Shown here: positions 1-8,794 of the stretch, piece after piece
Layout: every line of letters begins with the position of its first letter
Position numbering within the stretch: position 1 is the stretch's first letter
Source: Victivallis sp. Marseille-Q1083
Lineage (GTDB): Bacteria; Verrucomicrobiota; Lentisphaeria; Victivallales; Victivallaceae
Direction of reading: 5' to 3'
Assembly: GCF_903645315.1 (NCBI RefSeq)
Contig: NZ_CAHJXL010000001.1
Coordinates: 62,001-126,000, forward strand
DNA length: 64,000 bases
Made by a program: the position numbers and the translations under genes
Notes under the pieces: generated by a model
Database searches by the model: none
The model's input: the letters and a program-made list of their open reading frames with translations, nothing else
Told to the model about the DNA's origin: nothing

Positions 1-1
1 T

Positions 2-1003
2 CTTGAAGAGCGGCGCAAGCAGGCCGTGAGATTGTATCAAAGCGGCAAATGTAATAATTGTACGGAAATCGGAAAAATCGTCGGAGCGCACCGCAACACG
101 GTGGGCAAGTGGATAAGCAAGTGGAAAAAAAGCGGCTTGTCTGCTTTGAAAGTAAAGAAATGCGGTCGTCCAGTCGGCTTTGGACGCCGTCTGCTTCCGC
201 ATGAAGAGAGTAAGATACGGAAAGATTTGGTCGACCATTGTCCGGATCAGTTAAAATTGCCATTTGCGCTCTGGACTCGTCAGGCGGTACGGTTGCACAT
301 CAAGATTTCCTTTGGAATCGAAATACCAGTCCGAACCATGGGGGAGTACTTGAAACGCTGGGGATTTACGCCGCAAAAACCAGTTAAGAAAGCTTATCAG
401 CGCAATGAGGCGCACGTTCAAAAATGGCTGATTGAGGAGTATCCCCGAATCAAAAAGCTGGCAAAATCAGAAGACGCGGATATCTTTTGGGGGGATGAAA
501 CAGGAATTCGCAATGACGAGGCCAAGGGCCGCAGTTATGCGCCGAAAGGCAACACTCCGGTGCAAGCAGTCAATCCGGTACGCGAAAAAGTTAATATGAT
601 CAGCGCGATTACCAACCAGGGGAAAACTCATTTCATGTTTTACAGCGAAACGATGACGGCTCAACTCCTGATCCAATTCATGGAACGTCTGATTCGTCAA
701 AATGAGCGGAAAGTGTATTTGATTCTGGATAACCTGCGGGTTCACCACAGCAAAACGTTGACTGGCTTTCTGCAGGAAAACGCGGCTTTCATCAAGTTAT
801 TTTTCTTGCCGAGCTACAGTCCCGACCTGAACCCGGATGAATATCTCAACCGCGACTTGAAATCAAATCTGAACAACAAGCCCTTGGGACGCGCCAAAGG
901 AAAAATAACCGAACATGCCAAGCAACATATGGAAATGATAGCTGAACAACCGGAACGAATCAAGAAATTATTCCATTCCAAGACTGTTTTATATGCAAGT
1001 TAG
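2..1003 (+). mobile_element. IS630-type transposase, 5' end outside window
   Basis: DDE transposase of an IS630-type (Tc1/mariner-related) insertion sequence, the enzyme that excises and inserts the element at TA dinucleotides. The frame is already open at the first bases (LEERRKQA precedes the GTG at 26), so the true start and the left end of the element lie outside. An N-terminal helix-turn-helix (IGKIVGAHRNTVGKW) is followed by a catalytic domain with the Asp of FWGDETG, the Asp of LILDNLRVHH and the Glu of SPDLNPDEY, the expected triad. Base composition is visibly lower in GC than the genes that follow, consistent with recent transfer. No terminal inverted repeat can be confirmed because only one end is visible. 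Confidence 0.93.
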
Positions 1004-1454
1004 TTAGTTGCCGGTACAATATCAACAATTCAACCAATGTGATTTTTTTTCGACTTCTCATTTTTTCCCTGGAGTTAGTCGATTCAGACATTTTCCGCCG
1101 CTGCAACGGCAAATACAAAGGCAACTGTTTACCGTTTCAAACCATGCTAAACTGTTCCGGAACGTCCTCTTATTAGAAATAATAGCAAAAAATTTTCCAA
1201 ATGTCAATAGCCAAAGCAAAAAATGGAAATTTTTTTTGAAACCTTTCACCTGCAAGCCCCCCAGATAAGCCCGGCAAAAGTTTGCCTAAAACTTCCGGGA
1301 ACCTTCCCCCAAAGAAGGAACCGCCTTCCAGGAGAAACTCCACCCTGTTGAGAACTCGGCAGGAAATCACCCAGGCCAGCCGCTCCTCCCTCCCCCCGGG
1401 GGAGAATGCGAAACTGCAACGGTCATTTCAACCATGACCGCCTCTCCTTGATAA
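1004..1454. other. Non-coding stretch between the IS and lexA
   Basis: About 450 bases without a convincing gene. The first half is AT-rich and probably includes the right end of the IS630 element just past its stop codon. The second half is GC-rich with a small hairpin at 1420-1440 (7-bp stem CGGTCAT, loop TTCAACC). A 65-codon frame on the minus strand (1173-1370) has gene-like composition (FGGRF, LLPGLSGGLAGERF) but only a GTG start and no ribosome binding site, so it is not called. Confidence 0.4.
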
Positions 1455-1493
1455 TAAAAAAAGCATGAGTCCGGTCCACGACCGGACTCATGC
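1455..1493 (-). terminator. Intrinsic terminator of lexA
   Basis: A perfect 14-bp stem (GCATGAGTCCGGTC, loop CAC as read on the plus strand) at 1463-1493 is followed on the minus strand by seven T residues. It lies about 60 bases past the lexA stop. Confidence 0.9.
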
Positions 1494-1550
1494 CTGATTC
1501 AACCAATTCGTTCAAGTTTCCGGGTCAATCTCAATTTCCCCGGCGCGTCT

Positions 1551-2174
1551 TCAATATTCACGCTGCAGGAAAATAACCTTGCCCTGAATCTTGATTTGGG
1601 ACGCGGGATAGACCTGGGTGGAGAAATCCGGATTGGCCGGGCGCAATTCCACCCGTCCGCCCCGCAGCGGGAAATAACTCTTGATCGTCGTCTCGTTGTC
1701 GACCATGCCGACAACGATATCGCCCGGACGAATGTTTTCGGTCTGCTTGACGATGACAATGTCGTCTTCGTAAATCCCCAGATCGCGCATGCTCTCTCCG
1801 GCCACCCGCAATGCGAAAAGCTTGTCATGGTCCGCCCGGTCCACCAGGGCGGCGTCGACGAACACTTCGCCTTCCTTGAATTCCAGGTTGTCCGCCGGCA
1901 AACCGGCATTGATCCGGCCCAGCAGCGGAATCGGCAGCACGAAAGACATATGCTTGATCGGACGCCTGGTCTGGCTCAAGCTGATGCTGCGCGCTTTGGA
2001 ACTGCGGGACAATTGATTCTTGCGCTGCAGTGCTTTCAGATGGGCAAAAACCGTTGAAGTTTTGATGTCAAAATGTTCGGCGATCTCGTAGACCGTCGGC
2101 GACATTCCTTCTTTCTCCAGAAAATCCTCAATGAAATCGAGAATATTTTTCTGTTTTTCCGTCAAAGCTTTCAC
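1551..2174 (-). CDS. lexA: LexA SOS repressor (207 aa)
   Basis: LexA represses DNA-repair genes and cleaves itself when RecA filaments form on damaged DNA. The N-terminal winged helix (LTEKQKNILDFIEDFLEKEG, then SPTVYEIAEHF) matches the LexA DNA-binding domain. The C-terminal S24 peptidase domain carries the Ala-Gly cleavage bond in GRINAGLP, the catalytic Ser in AGESM and the catalytic Lys in NETTIKSY. The frame extends upstream, but a GTG at 2174 is preceded by AAGGAGA seven bases away and gives the usual 207-residue length, so that start was chosen. It is a single-gene unit closed by a strong terminator. The operator recognised in this phylum cannot be read off with certainty; a palindrome lies about 100 bases upstream. 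Confidence 0.95.
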   Translation of the reverse strand: MKALTEKQKNILDFIEDFLEKEGMSPTVYEIAEHFDIKTSTVFAHLKALQRKNQLSRSSKARSISLSQTRRPIKHMSFVLPIPLLGRINAGLPADNLEFKEGEVFVDAALVDRADHDKLFALRVAGESMRDLGIYEDDIVIVKQTENIRPGDIVVGMVDNETTIKSYFPLRGGRVELRPANPDFSTQVYPASQIKIQGKVIFLQREY

Positions 2175-2273
2175 GACACATTCTCCTTGTTTTGTAACGC
2201 AATTAACGTAAACTTCAGCTTCCCAACTCTCTCGTTCACGTTCTCTCCCCGTACTCTCCTTCAAAAAGAACTT

Positions 2274-2286
2274 CGTTGAATCAACG
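2274..2286. promoter_or_regulatory. Perfect 13-bp palindrome upstream of lexA
   Basis: CGTTGAATCAACG has 6-bp arms around one base, about 100 bases upstream of the lexA start. It could be an operator, possibly for LexA itself. Only the symmetry is seen in the sequence; the role is inferred. Confidence 0.3.
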
Positions 2287-2354
2287 ATGCCCCTGTTTGG
2301 AAACATTTTTCCCGGCAAACTGCCGCCGGATCCGTTTTCATTTCGAACCCGGCT

Positions 2355-2837
2355 TCAATTCACGCCAAAAAACAGGATCACATATTTGTCATCCAATTTT
2401 CCGACAAGCACCCGGAAAAGAGTATTCACCGTCACCACTTCCGCCGGTCCGGCCCCATCCTCCGGCTGCCCCTGCAACGTAAGCTTCCAGAGGAATAACC
2501 GCATCGGCGGCTGTTCCAGCATAGTCAGATACTCGTAGCCGGTCAACTCTCCGCTGCCGACCAGCATCCGACAGAAATCGGAAAAAACCTGCTCAGAGAC
2601 TTTGGCGGTCAACTCCGGCGCCAAATCGGCGCAGGCGCGCTCATAATCACGCGTTCTGACCGCTTCCAAAAGGTTTTCCCCGCAACGACGGCCGATCGCG
2701 ACGGCCTCCGCTTCCGGCATGGAGGCGATCCCGGTATATTCCGGCGTTTTCGCCGTTTCCGCCGTCTCGGTCCGGCAGCCGGCCGACAGCGCGGCCAGCA
2801 TACCGCCGCATAGACCGATTCTCAACCAACCGCGCAT
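2355..2837 (-). CDS. Small predicted lipoprotein (160 aa), function unknown
   Basis: I do not recognise a family. The N-terminus is a lipoprotein signal peptide: basic start (MRGWLR), hydrophobic core, and lipobox LSAGC with Cys near residue 21, so the mature protein should be anchored in the envelope. The rest (about 140 residues, containing EAVAIGRRCGENLLEAVRTRD and ending KYVILFFG) resembles the compact alpha+beta DUF4878/NTF2-like lipoproteins in pattern (a helix counting 'how much was done', then strands), but this is only a resemblance. ATG at 2837 was chosen over GTG at 2846 because AGCAGGTG sits six bases ahead of it. It begins 13 bases after the aminotransferase stop and is almost surely co-transcribed with it. 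Confidence 0.7.
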   Translation of the reverse strand: MRGWLRIGLCGGMLAALSAGCRTETAETAKTPEYTGIASMPEAEAVAIGRRCGENLLEAVRTRDYERACADLAPELTAKVSEQVFSDFCRMLVGSGELTGYEYLTMLEQPPMRLFLWKLTLQGQPEDGAGPAEVVTVNTLFRVLVGKLDDKYVILFFGVN

Positions 2838-2849
2838 GCCATTCACCTG

Positions 2850-4040
2850 CTAGTTACGGGCCGACAAATTTGCGCAGAAAGCGGCCAAACGGCTGCACGC
2901 TTTCCGGATGTTCTCTTCCGAACAGGCATAGGACAACCGGATGTGCCCCTCGGCGCCGAACGACCAGCACGGCACCACCGCCAGCAGTTCCTCCTCGAGC
3001 AGCCGCGTGCAAAATTCCTCCGACCCCAGCCCGAACGAAGAAATGTCGCAGAAAATGTAAAACGCTCCCTGCGGCCGCACGCATTTGACACCCGGAATCG
3101 CACTGATCAATGAATAGATCAGATCACGGCGCTCGGCAAACGCCCGGCGCATCCGCTCGACATCCGCCTTGGCCTGGTCGAACGCCACCAACGCGCCGTA
3201 CTGGGCGAAGGTCGTCGGATTGCTCGTCGAATGACTCTGCAGCGCGACAATCCGTTTGGTCAGCCAGGCCGGCGCGGTCAGATAGCCCAACCGCCAGCCG
3301 GTCATCGCGTAGGTTTTGCTGAACCCGTTGACCGTGACGGTCAAATCGGCGATTTCCGGGCTCAGCGAAGCGATGCTGACATGCGGAAATTCCGGATCGT
3401 AAATCAATTTCTCATAAATTTCATCGGCCAGCACCATCACATTGTGACGCACCGCCACCGCCGCGATCGCCCGCAAGGTTTCCGGCCGGTAAACCGCGCC
3501 GGTCGGATTGGACGGCGTATTCAAAATCAACAGTCGGGTTTTATCGGTAATCGCCGCTTCGAACGCGGCCGGATCCAATTCATAATTGTCGTCGGCCGAC
3601 GTTTCAACCGCTACCAACCTGGCACCGCTGGCCTTGACAATCTCCGGATAGCTCAGCCAGTACGGCGCCGGGATGATCACTTCGTCGCCGGGCCCGCAGA
3701 GCGCCGCCACCGCACTGAACACCGAAAATTTGGCGCCCGGCGCGATGACCACCTGGCCGGTGGTGGTTTCGACCTGGTTGTCTTCGCGGAATTTTTTGAC
3801 AATCGCCTGCTTCAGCTCCAACAAGCCGCTGGCCGGCGTATAACCGACTTTCCCGGCTTTCAAAGCGGCGATACAGGCTTCCTTGATCACTTCCGGCGTA
3901 TCGAAATCGGGCTCTCCCGCCGACATGCTGCAGACATCAATTCCGTCCGCTTTCATCGCCTTGGCTTTCGCACTGATCGCCAGCGTTGCCGAGGGCGTCA
4001 ACGCCCCCATGAAACCGCTACAACTTTGTAAGTCTCTCAT
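2850..4040 (-). CDS. Class I PLP-dependent aspartate-type aminotransferase (396 aa)
   Basis: Transfers amino groups between aspartate (or a related amino acid) and 2-oxoglutarate using pyridoxal phosphate in the cytoplasm. It shows the class I fold: NTPSNPTGAVY (residues 174-184, cofactor pocket), Asp206 in VLADEIYE (pyridine nitrogen) and the Schiff-base Lys242 in NGFSKTYAMTGWR, with the closing Arg near LSYAC. Length and motifs match the prokaryotic subgroup 1b aspartate/prephenate aminotransferases (AspC/AspB-like). Exact substrate cannot be fixed from sequence. A lipoprotein gene follows directly. The 184-base upstream region is AT-rich and holds a 12-bp perfect palindrome about 30 bases ahead of the start, suggesting a dedicated regulator. 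Confidence 0.9.
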   Translation of the reverse strand: MRDLQSCSGFMGALTPSATLAISAKAKAMKADGIDVCSMSAGEPDFDTPEVIKEACIAALKAGKVGYTPASGLLELKQAIVKKFREDNQVETTTGQVVIAPGAKFSVFSAVAALCGPGDEVIIPAPYWLSYPEIVKASGARLVAVETSADDNYELDPAAFEAAITDKTRLLILNTPSNPTGAVYRPETLRAIAAVAVRHNVMVLADEIYEKLIYDPEFPHVSIASLSPEIADLTVTVNGFSKTYAMTGWRLGYLTAPAWLTKRIVALQSHSTSNPTTFAQYGALVAFDQAKADVERMRRAFAERRDLIYSLISAIPGVKCVRPQGAFYIFCDISSFGLGSEEFCTRLLEEELLAVVPCWSFGAEGHIRLSYACSEENIRKACSRLAAFCANLSARN

Positions 4041-4067
4041 AATTGCTGTGTTGTTTCCTAAAAAAAA

Positions 4068-4079
4068 TTAACCGGTTAA
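4068..4079. promoter_or_regulatory. Palindrome TTAACCGGTTAA upstream of the aminotransferase
   Basis: A perfect 12-bp inverted repeat lies 28-39 bases before the aminotransferase start, next to an A-tract. The position suits a repressor operator. The binding protein is unknown. Confidence 0.4.
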
Positions 4080-4224
4080 CCCAAACAATACAATCGATAA
4101 TGTAACCTTCTTTTGGCAAAAAAAAAGGTTCCAAACAAATTTTTTTACGCTTTATTAGACAATAATGCCACAAAATACCATAACTTTTACGTCTAAATAA
4201 GCATTTATCTAAAAATTTCCCGCT

Positions 4225-5505
4225 TCAGCTTTCCCCTCCTTCTTCACCGAAACGACGGCGGCTCAACCGGTAAACCCGGTCGTGCGGCCGAACTTTCGAC
4301 GGCACCGGCACCGAGCAAACCGTCCCCTTCGGCGCGTCGTCCCGCCGGATATCATCCTGCCGGATTTCCGAAACGACGAACTCCATGGCGCCGGTGGTCG
4401 GCCCGGTGACCAGCAGCCGGTCGCCGCAGTGCAGCGCAGCAGCAGACAATTCCAATTCCGCCACGCCGAGGCGGTTGAAGTAACGAATCACCGCCCCAAC
4501 CTGCGTTTTGAGATATGCCACCTGATTGCCGCCGCCCGGACTCCACTGCGCCAGCGGCTCCCCCAGGTAATAGCCGCCATACCAGAAGCCGCGGTTGAAC
4601 ACCGTCTCCAGCCGGTTCTCCAAAGCGGTCACCGCTTCCGGCCCGAACCGGCCGGCCGCCACCAGATCCACCGCCTGCCGATAACAACCGGTCACCGTCG
4701 CCACGTAATCGGCCGAACGGCCGCGGCCTTCCAGCTTCAAGACGTCCACACCGGCCTCCAGCAGCCGGTCGACGAAGCGGATCGTGCAGAGATCCTTCGG
4801 CGACATGACGTATTCCCCGGCCAGCTCCAACTCGCTGCCGGAATCCAGGTCGGTCACCCGGTAACGCCGCCGGCAGTTCTGGAAACAGCCGCCGCGGTTG
4901 GCCGATGCCTGATAGGCCGCCAGACTCATGTAACAACGCCCGGAAACCGCCACGCACAAGGCGCCGTGGGCAAACACTTCCAGCCTCAGGCGCCGGCCGC
5001 CCGGGCCGGCAATGTTCTCGCGCCGGATTGCCGCGGCGATTTCGGCAATCCGGGACAATGGCAGCTCCCGGGCCAATACCACCAGCTCGGCATAACGCGC
5101 ATAAAAACGCAACGCCGCCAGATTGCTGACGTTGGCCTGGACGGAAACGTGCACGCCGAGCCCGATGGCGGCGGCGTATTCAATGACGCTCCAGTCGGCG
5201 GCGATGACGGCATCGACTCCGGCCGCCAGCGCCGCGTCGCACAACTGCCGGATCAACGGCAGTTCCGCATCGTAAACGACGATGTTCAGCGTCAGGTAAG
5301 CCCGCGCGCCGCACCGGCGGCAGAGGCGGACCACCTTCGGCAGGTCGGCCATCCGGAAGTTGGCCGTCGACCGGGAGCGCATATTCAGCTCGCCGACGCC
5401 GAAGTAGACCGCATCGGCGCCGGACCGCAATGCCGCCGCCAGCGATTCAAAGGAACCGGCCGGCGCCAGCACTTCACAGTTCGTGATTTCAGGGGAGTGG
5501 TCCAT
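4225..5505 (-). CDS. Peptidase U32 family protein, probable tRNA/rRNA hydroxylation Fe-S enzyme (426 aa)
   Basis: U32 proteins, despite the peptidase name, include TrhP (tRNA U34 hydroxylation), RlhA (23S rRNA C2501) and UbiU/UbiV (ubiquinone), each holding a 4Fe-4S cluster. The N-terminal LAPAGSFESLAAALRSGADAVYFG is the family signature, and the four cluster cysteines are present as Cys184, Cys191, Cys207 and Cys211 (C-x6-C-x15-C-x3-C). The C-terminal beta-barrel extension (after about residue 340) and the 426-residue length are closest to bacterial TrhP-type proteins. A methyl-donor or prephenate-dependent route cannot be judged from this window. It starts at ATG 5505 with only a weak ribosome binding site. 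A strong hairpin separates it from the sialate O-acetylesterase gene upstream. Confidence 0.85.
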   Translation of the reverse strand: MDHSPEITNCEVLAPAGSFESLAAALRSGADAVYFGVGELNMRSRSTANFRMADLPKVVRLCRRCGARAYLTLNIVVYDAELPLIRQLCDAALAAGVDAVIAADWSVIEYAAAIGLGVHVSVQANVSNLAALRFYARYAELVVLARELPLSRIAEIAAAIRRENIAGPGGRRLRLEVFAHGALCVAVSGRCYMSLAAYQASANRGGCFQNCRRRYRVTDLDSGSELELAGEYVMSPKDLCTIRFVDRLLEAGVDVLKLEGRGRSADYVATVTGCYRQAVDLVAAGRFGPEAVTALENRLETVFNRGFWYGGYYLGEPLAQWSPGGGNQVAYLKTQVGAVIRYFNRLGVAELELSAAALHCGDRLLVTGPTTGAMEFVVSEIRQDDIRRDDAPKGTVCSVPVPSKVRPHDRVYRLSRRRFGEEGGES

Positions 5506-5529
5506 CGGATTCGCAAATCATTCCTGTTC

Positions 5530-5565
5530 GCAAAAGAAAGCTGCCTCCGGAACTTCCGGAGGCAG
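5530..5565 (-). terminator. Intrinsic terminator after the sialate O-acetylesterase gene
   Basis: CTGCCTCCGGAA and its complement form a 12-bp perfect stem with a single-base centre at 5541-5565. On the minus strand it is followed by CTTTCTTTT. It lies 15 bases past the stop at 5580. Confidence 0.8.
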
Positions 5566-5579
5566 ATGCTTCAATGAAA

Positions 5580-7799
5580 TTATTCCGCCGGTTCCAATTC
5601 GGCCAACACCAGAATCGAAGCCAGCTTCAGCGTTTTGCCGCTGCCGGAAAAAGTCCAGTCAGGATGCCCCTCCGGCCGGGAACCGATCCCGATGTCGCAA
5701 CCGATGCCGGCGCCCCAGTTGTTATAGGCGAAAAGCGTTTTGCCGGCCTGGTAGTCGTGCAGTTGCATCGAGCCGTATCCCGGCGCGCTGCCGGAGCTCT
5801 CATCGCCGAAATCGTACGATTCATTCGACGCGCCCGGCACTTTGGCCGCATTGGGCATGCCGTAATTGGCCGGCCAGAATTCGATATTGCCGCGGGCGAT
5901 CGCGCCGGCGGGCACGCCCGGCACATTGGAAGCGACCTGCAAATCTTCGACAAAGGTCTGGAAAAACGCGCCGCTCGCCGCGGTGGGCACCCCGATCTTC
6001 GCCAGATCATCGGTGAACGGTTTCAGGCTCACCCAGAGATACCGCATGGTGCCGGCTTCATCGACCAACTGGACGAAATAACCGACTCGTTTCAGCTGAC
6101 GCCCGGCCAGCGCCGCATGGCGGTCCAACTCATAGCGGATGGCGCGGTTGCCGTCCATCATCACGCTGTCCAGCGGATTGAGTTTATAAACCAGCTCGAA
6201 CTGTTTCGCCTCCGGCACCAAATCATCCAGTTCGCCGCGTTCCGGCAGCGAACCGGCCCGGAAAGCGCCGCACGGCAGACCTTCCTCGTCCCGCAAATTC
6301 GGCTCCGCCAGCATGCTCCAGGCGAAACGCACCATCACCGGCGCATTGACTTCCGGGGCGGACAGCACGATATCGGTGCCGTCGATCACCGCTTCCGCCG
6401 GATAGAACAAGCCATTCTTGCCGGCAATCTCGAACCAGTCCGGCGCCTTGCCGTCGGCGGTCCGGAGCGACTTGGCGCCCCGGAAGGAAACGATCACCCT
6501 GTCGCCGTCGATCCGATGGGAATCGTAACGCGGGAAATCGTAACCGGCGTCCTTCTGGCCGTACTCGTACTGCATCGCCTGCTTGAACAGGCGGAAACCG
6601 ACGGTTTGCTTGTCGGTCGGGTGGATATCGTTGACATTGCCGACATCGTTGATGACCACCATATGGGCCCGCGGCTCGGCATCGGCGAATTCCTGCTGCG
6701 TCTCCCACATATCCGGCAAATTGTAAGGCGAGCCGCCATAGTTGTACGGGGCCAACTGGACGAAATAAATCGGCAGATCGGCATTTTCAAACACCTTGCG
6801 CCAGCCGCCGATCAGCGAAGCCATCCGCCCTCGGTAATAGGCGTTGTCCGGCCGGATGTTCGCTTCGCCCTGATACCAGAGTACGCCACGCAGCGCAAAA
6901 GGCGCCAACGGACGGATCATCGCATTGTAAAGCACCGTCGGCTGCCAGGGATGCCCTTCCTGCTGAAACGGTTTCAATTCCTCCGGATAAGCCGGCGGCG
7001 GTTCCGGCATCATGCCGTCTGCCAGCGCCTTCCGGTTTTTTTCCAGCCAGGCGGCCTGTTCCGCCAGCGTCCGGGTCAGCAATTCGCGCTGCCGCGGCGA
7101 ACCGGGCGTCTTGGCGGCAATCAGGTCCAGAATATCCGCATTGCCGTCAACCATCGCGAACCCTTCCGGCGACGTCCAGGGGTCAATCCCGGTACCGCCC
7201 CAGTGGGAACTGATCAAACCGACCGGCACCTGCAACTCCTTCTGCAAATCCCGGCCGAAGAAATAACCGACCGCCGAAAAAGGACCGACCGTCTCCGGCG
7301 AACACACCTCCCAGGCCGATTCCACATCGTCGAACGGCGTGCCGCTCATTTTGTAAGGCACCTTGAACAGACGGATCTGCGGGTGGTCGGCCGCGGCGAC
7401 TTCCGCATTGCCGTCGACGCTGGCCACCGTGCGCCACTCCATATTGGACTGCCCGGAGCAGAGCCATACTTCGCCGACCAGGACATCCGACAATTCGAGA
7501 CGGTTCCCGCCCTCCACCGTCAGAGTCAGCGGACCACCGGCCGCCATCGCCGGCAGCGTCACGCGCCATTGGCCCGCTTCATCGGCGACAGTCGAAACGG
7601 TTGCGTCCGCCTGGTCCGGCTTCGACATTTTCACCGTCACCGTCACCGTTTCGCCCGGATCGGCCCAGCCCCAGACCGGACAGGGCCGTTCCCGCTGCAG
7701 CACCATGTGATCGGAGAACAATGCCGGCAATCTTACTTCCGCCGGCGCCAGCGGCGCCGTCAAAGCAATTCCTGCCGCCAACCAACACTTCCAGTTCAT
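5580..7799 (-). CDS. Secreted sialate O-acetylesterase (739 aa)
   Basis: Removes O-acetyl groups from sialic acids (or other acetylated glycans), making them available to sialidases. A signal peptide (MNWKCWLAAGIALTAPLAPA) is followed by the family-typical VRLPALFSDHMVLQ and an SGNH-type esterase core with Ser118 in CSGQSNMEW and the block-III-like GVLWYQGEANI. The last 150 residues or so (from TAASGAFFQTFVED) form an extra domain rich in aromatic and Gly residues (GPGYG-like, FAYNNWGAG), probably a carbohydrate-binding or galactose-binding-like fold; I cannot name it. ATG 7799 was chosen because AGGGAAGAGA precedes it and the signal peptide begins there. It follows the AsmA-like gene by 13 bases, so both are one unit. 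Confidence 0.88.
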   Translation of the reverse strand: MNWKCWLAAGIALTAPLAPAEVRLPALFSDHMVLQRERPCPVWGWADPGETVTVTVKMSKPDQADATVSTVADEAGQWRVTLPAMAAGGPLTLTVEGGNRLELSDVLVGEVWLCSGQSNMEWRTVASVDGNAEVAAADHPQIRLFKVPYKMSGTPFDDVESAWEVCSPETVGPFSAVGYFFGRDLQKELQVPVGLISSHWGGTGIDPWTSPEGFAMVDGNADILDLIAAKTPGSPRQRELLTRTLAEQAAWLEKNRKALADGMMPEPPPAYPEELKPFQQEGHPWQPTVLYNAMIRPLAPFALRGVLWYQGEANIRPDNAYYRGRMASLIGGWRKVFENADLPIYFVQLAPYNYGGSPYNLPDMWETQQEFADAEPRAHMVVINDVGNVNDIHPTDKQTVGFRLFKQAMQYEYGQKDAGYDFPRYDSHRIDGDRVIVSFRGAKSLRTADGKAPDWFEIAGKNGLFYPAEAVIDGTDIVLSAPEVNAPVMVRFAWSMLAEPNLRDEEGLPCGAFRAGSLPERGELDDLVPEAKQFELVYKLNPLDSVMMDGNRAIRYELDRHAALAGRQLKRVGYFVQLVDEAGTMRYLWVSLKPFTDDLAKIGVPTAASGAFFQTFVEDLQVASNVPGVPAGAIARGNIEFWPANYGMPNAAKVPGASNESYDFGDESSGSAPGYGSMQLHDYQAGKTLFAYNNWGAGIGCDIGIGSRPEGHPDWTFSGSGKTLKLASILVLAELEPAE

Positions 7800-7812
7800 T
7801 TCTCTTCCCTCC

Positions 7813-8661
7813 TTACTGATTTTTCGGCTTACTGAACAATTTATCCAATCCCTCGCGAACCGAATCACCGACGCCTTCCACCGATTCTCGGACATCATTC
7901 AGCGATTTGCCCACGCCTTGAAACGCTTCGTTCAAATTGGCGGTCAAATTGTTCTGAAAGGCTTCGACATCGAAATCCGGCAATTTCGCATTGGTGATGA
8001 TCCGGCTGATGTTGAGCAGCAATTCATTGAAGAACTGGGCAATCATCTCCGGATAATTGCGCCCTTCGCCCAGATTGTCCATTTCGATTTTCGGCAGGGC
8101 GATCTTGATATTCTGCCCCAGCATTTTATTCGCCAGGGTCAGAGAGCCATCCTGGACGATCAGTTTCCGGATGACCACCTGTTTCGTCTTCCCTTCCGGT
8201 TCCGGCGCCGCCGGCTGATCTTTCGGCGGGGCGACTTCCGCGACGAATTTCTCGATGTTTTTCTGGATCATGCCCAGATTGCTGCCGTTGACCGTCAATT
8301 CATAGTCGATATTCAACCCGGAAATTTCCACCAGATCGACGATGATCTTATCGGACATCACCGAACCGATCTGCAGCTTCACATTGAGCGCAGTAAATCC
8401 CAACGCATCCGGCATCTGGAATCCATCCGGATTGGCGACCTGCAACTCTTTGATGGCCAGGCTGCCGCCGAATACCGACAGCTGAATGCTGTCAACCCCC
8501 ACCCGGGTGCCGGTCGCTTTGCCGCCGACGGTACGAACCGCGCCGGCGATGATCGAATTCAGAAAAATAAGAACGACGACAATGAGGACCACCAACAGCA
8601 CGACCACCCCGCCGACGATCTTCCACAACCAACGTTTTTTCGTTTTCTTTTCACTGCTCAT
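7813..8661 (-). CDS. AsmA/DUF748-like membrane-anchored protein (282 aa)
   Basis: A cytoplasmic basic tail (SSEKKTKKRWLWK) and one long hydrophobic segment (about residues 12-37) anchor the protein in the inner membrane, with the rest periplasmic. The sequence after it (VGVDSIQLSVFGGSLAIKELQVANP, later VVIRKLIVQDGSLTLANK) has the repeated strand pattern of AsmA-like proteins, which span the envelope and move lipids or shape the outer membrane; this one is only a short version. The tail after residue 230 is amphipathic helix (VGKSLNDVRESVEGVGDSVREGLD). ATG 8661 is preceded by GAGGAGG at nine bases; a GTG two codons earlier is too close. Co-transcribed with the sialate O-acetylesterase. Confidence 0.75.
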   Translation of the reverse strand: MSSEKKTKKRWLWKIVGGVVVLLVVLIVVVLIFLNSIIAGAVRTVGGKATGTRVGVDSIQLSVFGGSLAIKELQVANPDGFQMPDALGFTALNVKLQIGSVMSDKIIVDLVEISGLNIDYELTVNGSNLGMIQKNIEKFVAEVAPPKDQPAAPEPEGKTKQVVIRKLIVQDGSLTLANKMLGQNIKIALPKIEMDNLGEGRNYPEMIAQFFNELLLNISRIITNAKLPDFDVEAFQNNLTANLNEAFQGVGKSLNDVRESVEGVGDSVREGLDKLFSKPKNQ

Positions 8662-8730
8662 AGCCACTTTCCTCCTCTATTTTTGGGATGGCGCGGGCCC
8701 TCTCGGCCCTTCTGAAATATCCGGAAAAGC

Positions 8731-8770
8731 AAAAACGGCGCCAAGCCGCCCACCGGGCAACCGGACGCCG
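8731..8770 (-). terminator. Probable terminator of asd
   Basis: A GC-rich imperfect hairpin (outer CGGCG/CGCCG, inner GCCC/GGGC) ends in a T5 run on the minus strand, 25 bases past the asd stop. It separates asd from the AsmA-like unit. Confidence 0.6.
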
Positions 8771-8794
8771 AATCTCTGCAAACTTCAACGCTTC

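Noticed and set aside
467-748. Minus-strand frame inside the IS630 transposase
   Set aside because: Antisense to the catalytic domain, with no start signal.
1008-1268. Plus-strand frame after the IS
   Set aside because: Poor composition, no ribosome binding site, and overlaps AT-rich non-coding sequence.
5574-7835. Long plus-strand open frame opposite the sialate O-acetylesterase
   Set aside because: Rich in Arg, His, Pro and Gln, no family motif, no ribosome binding site. It is the GC-driven antisense shadow of a gene with clear motifs.
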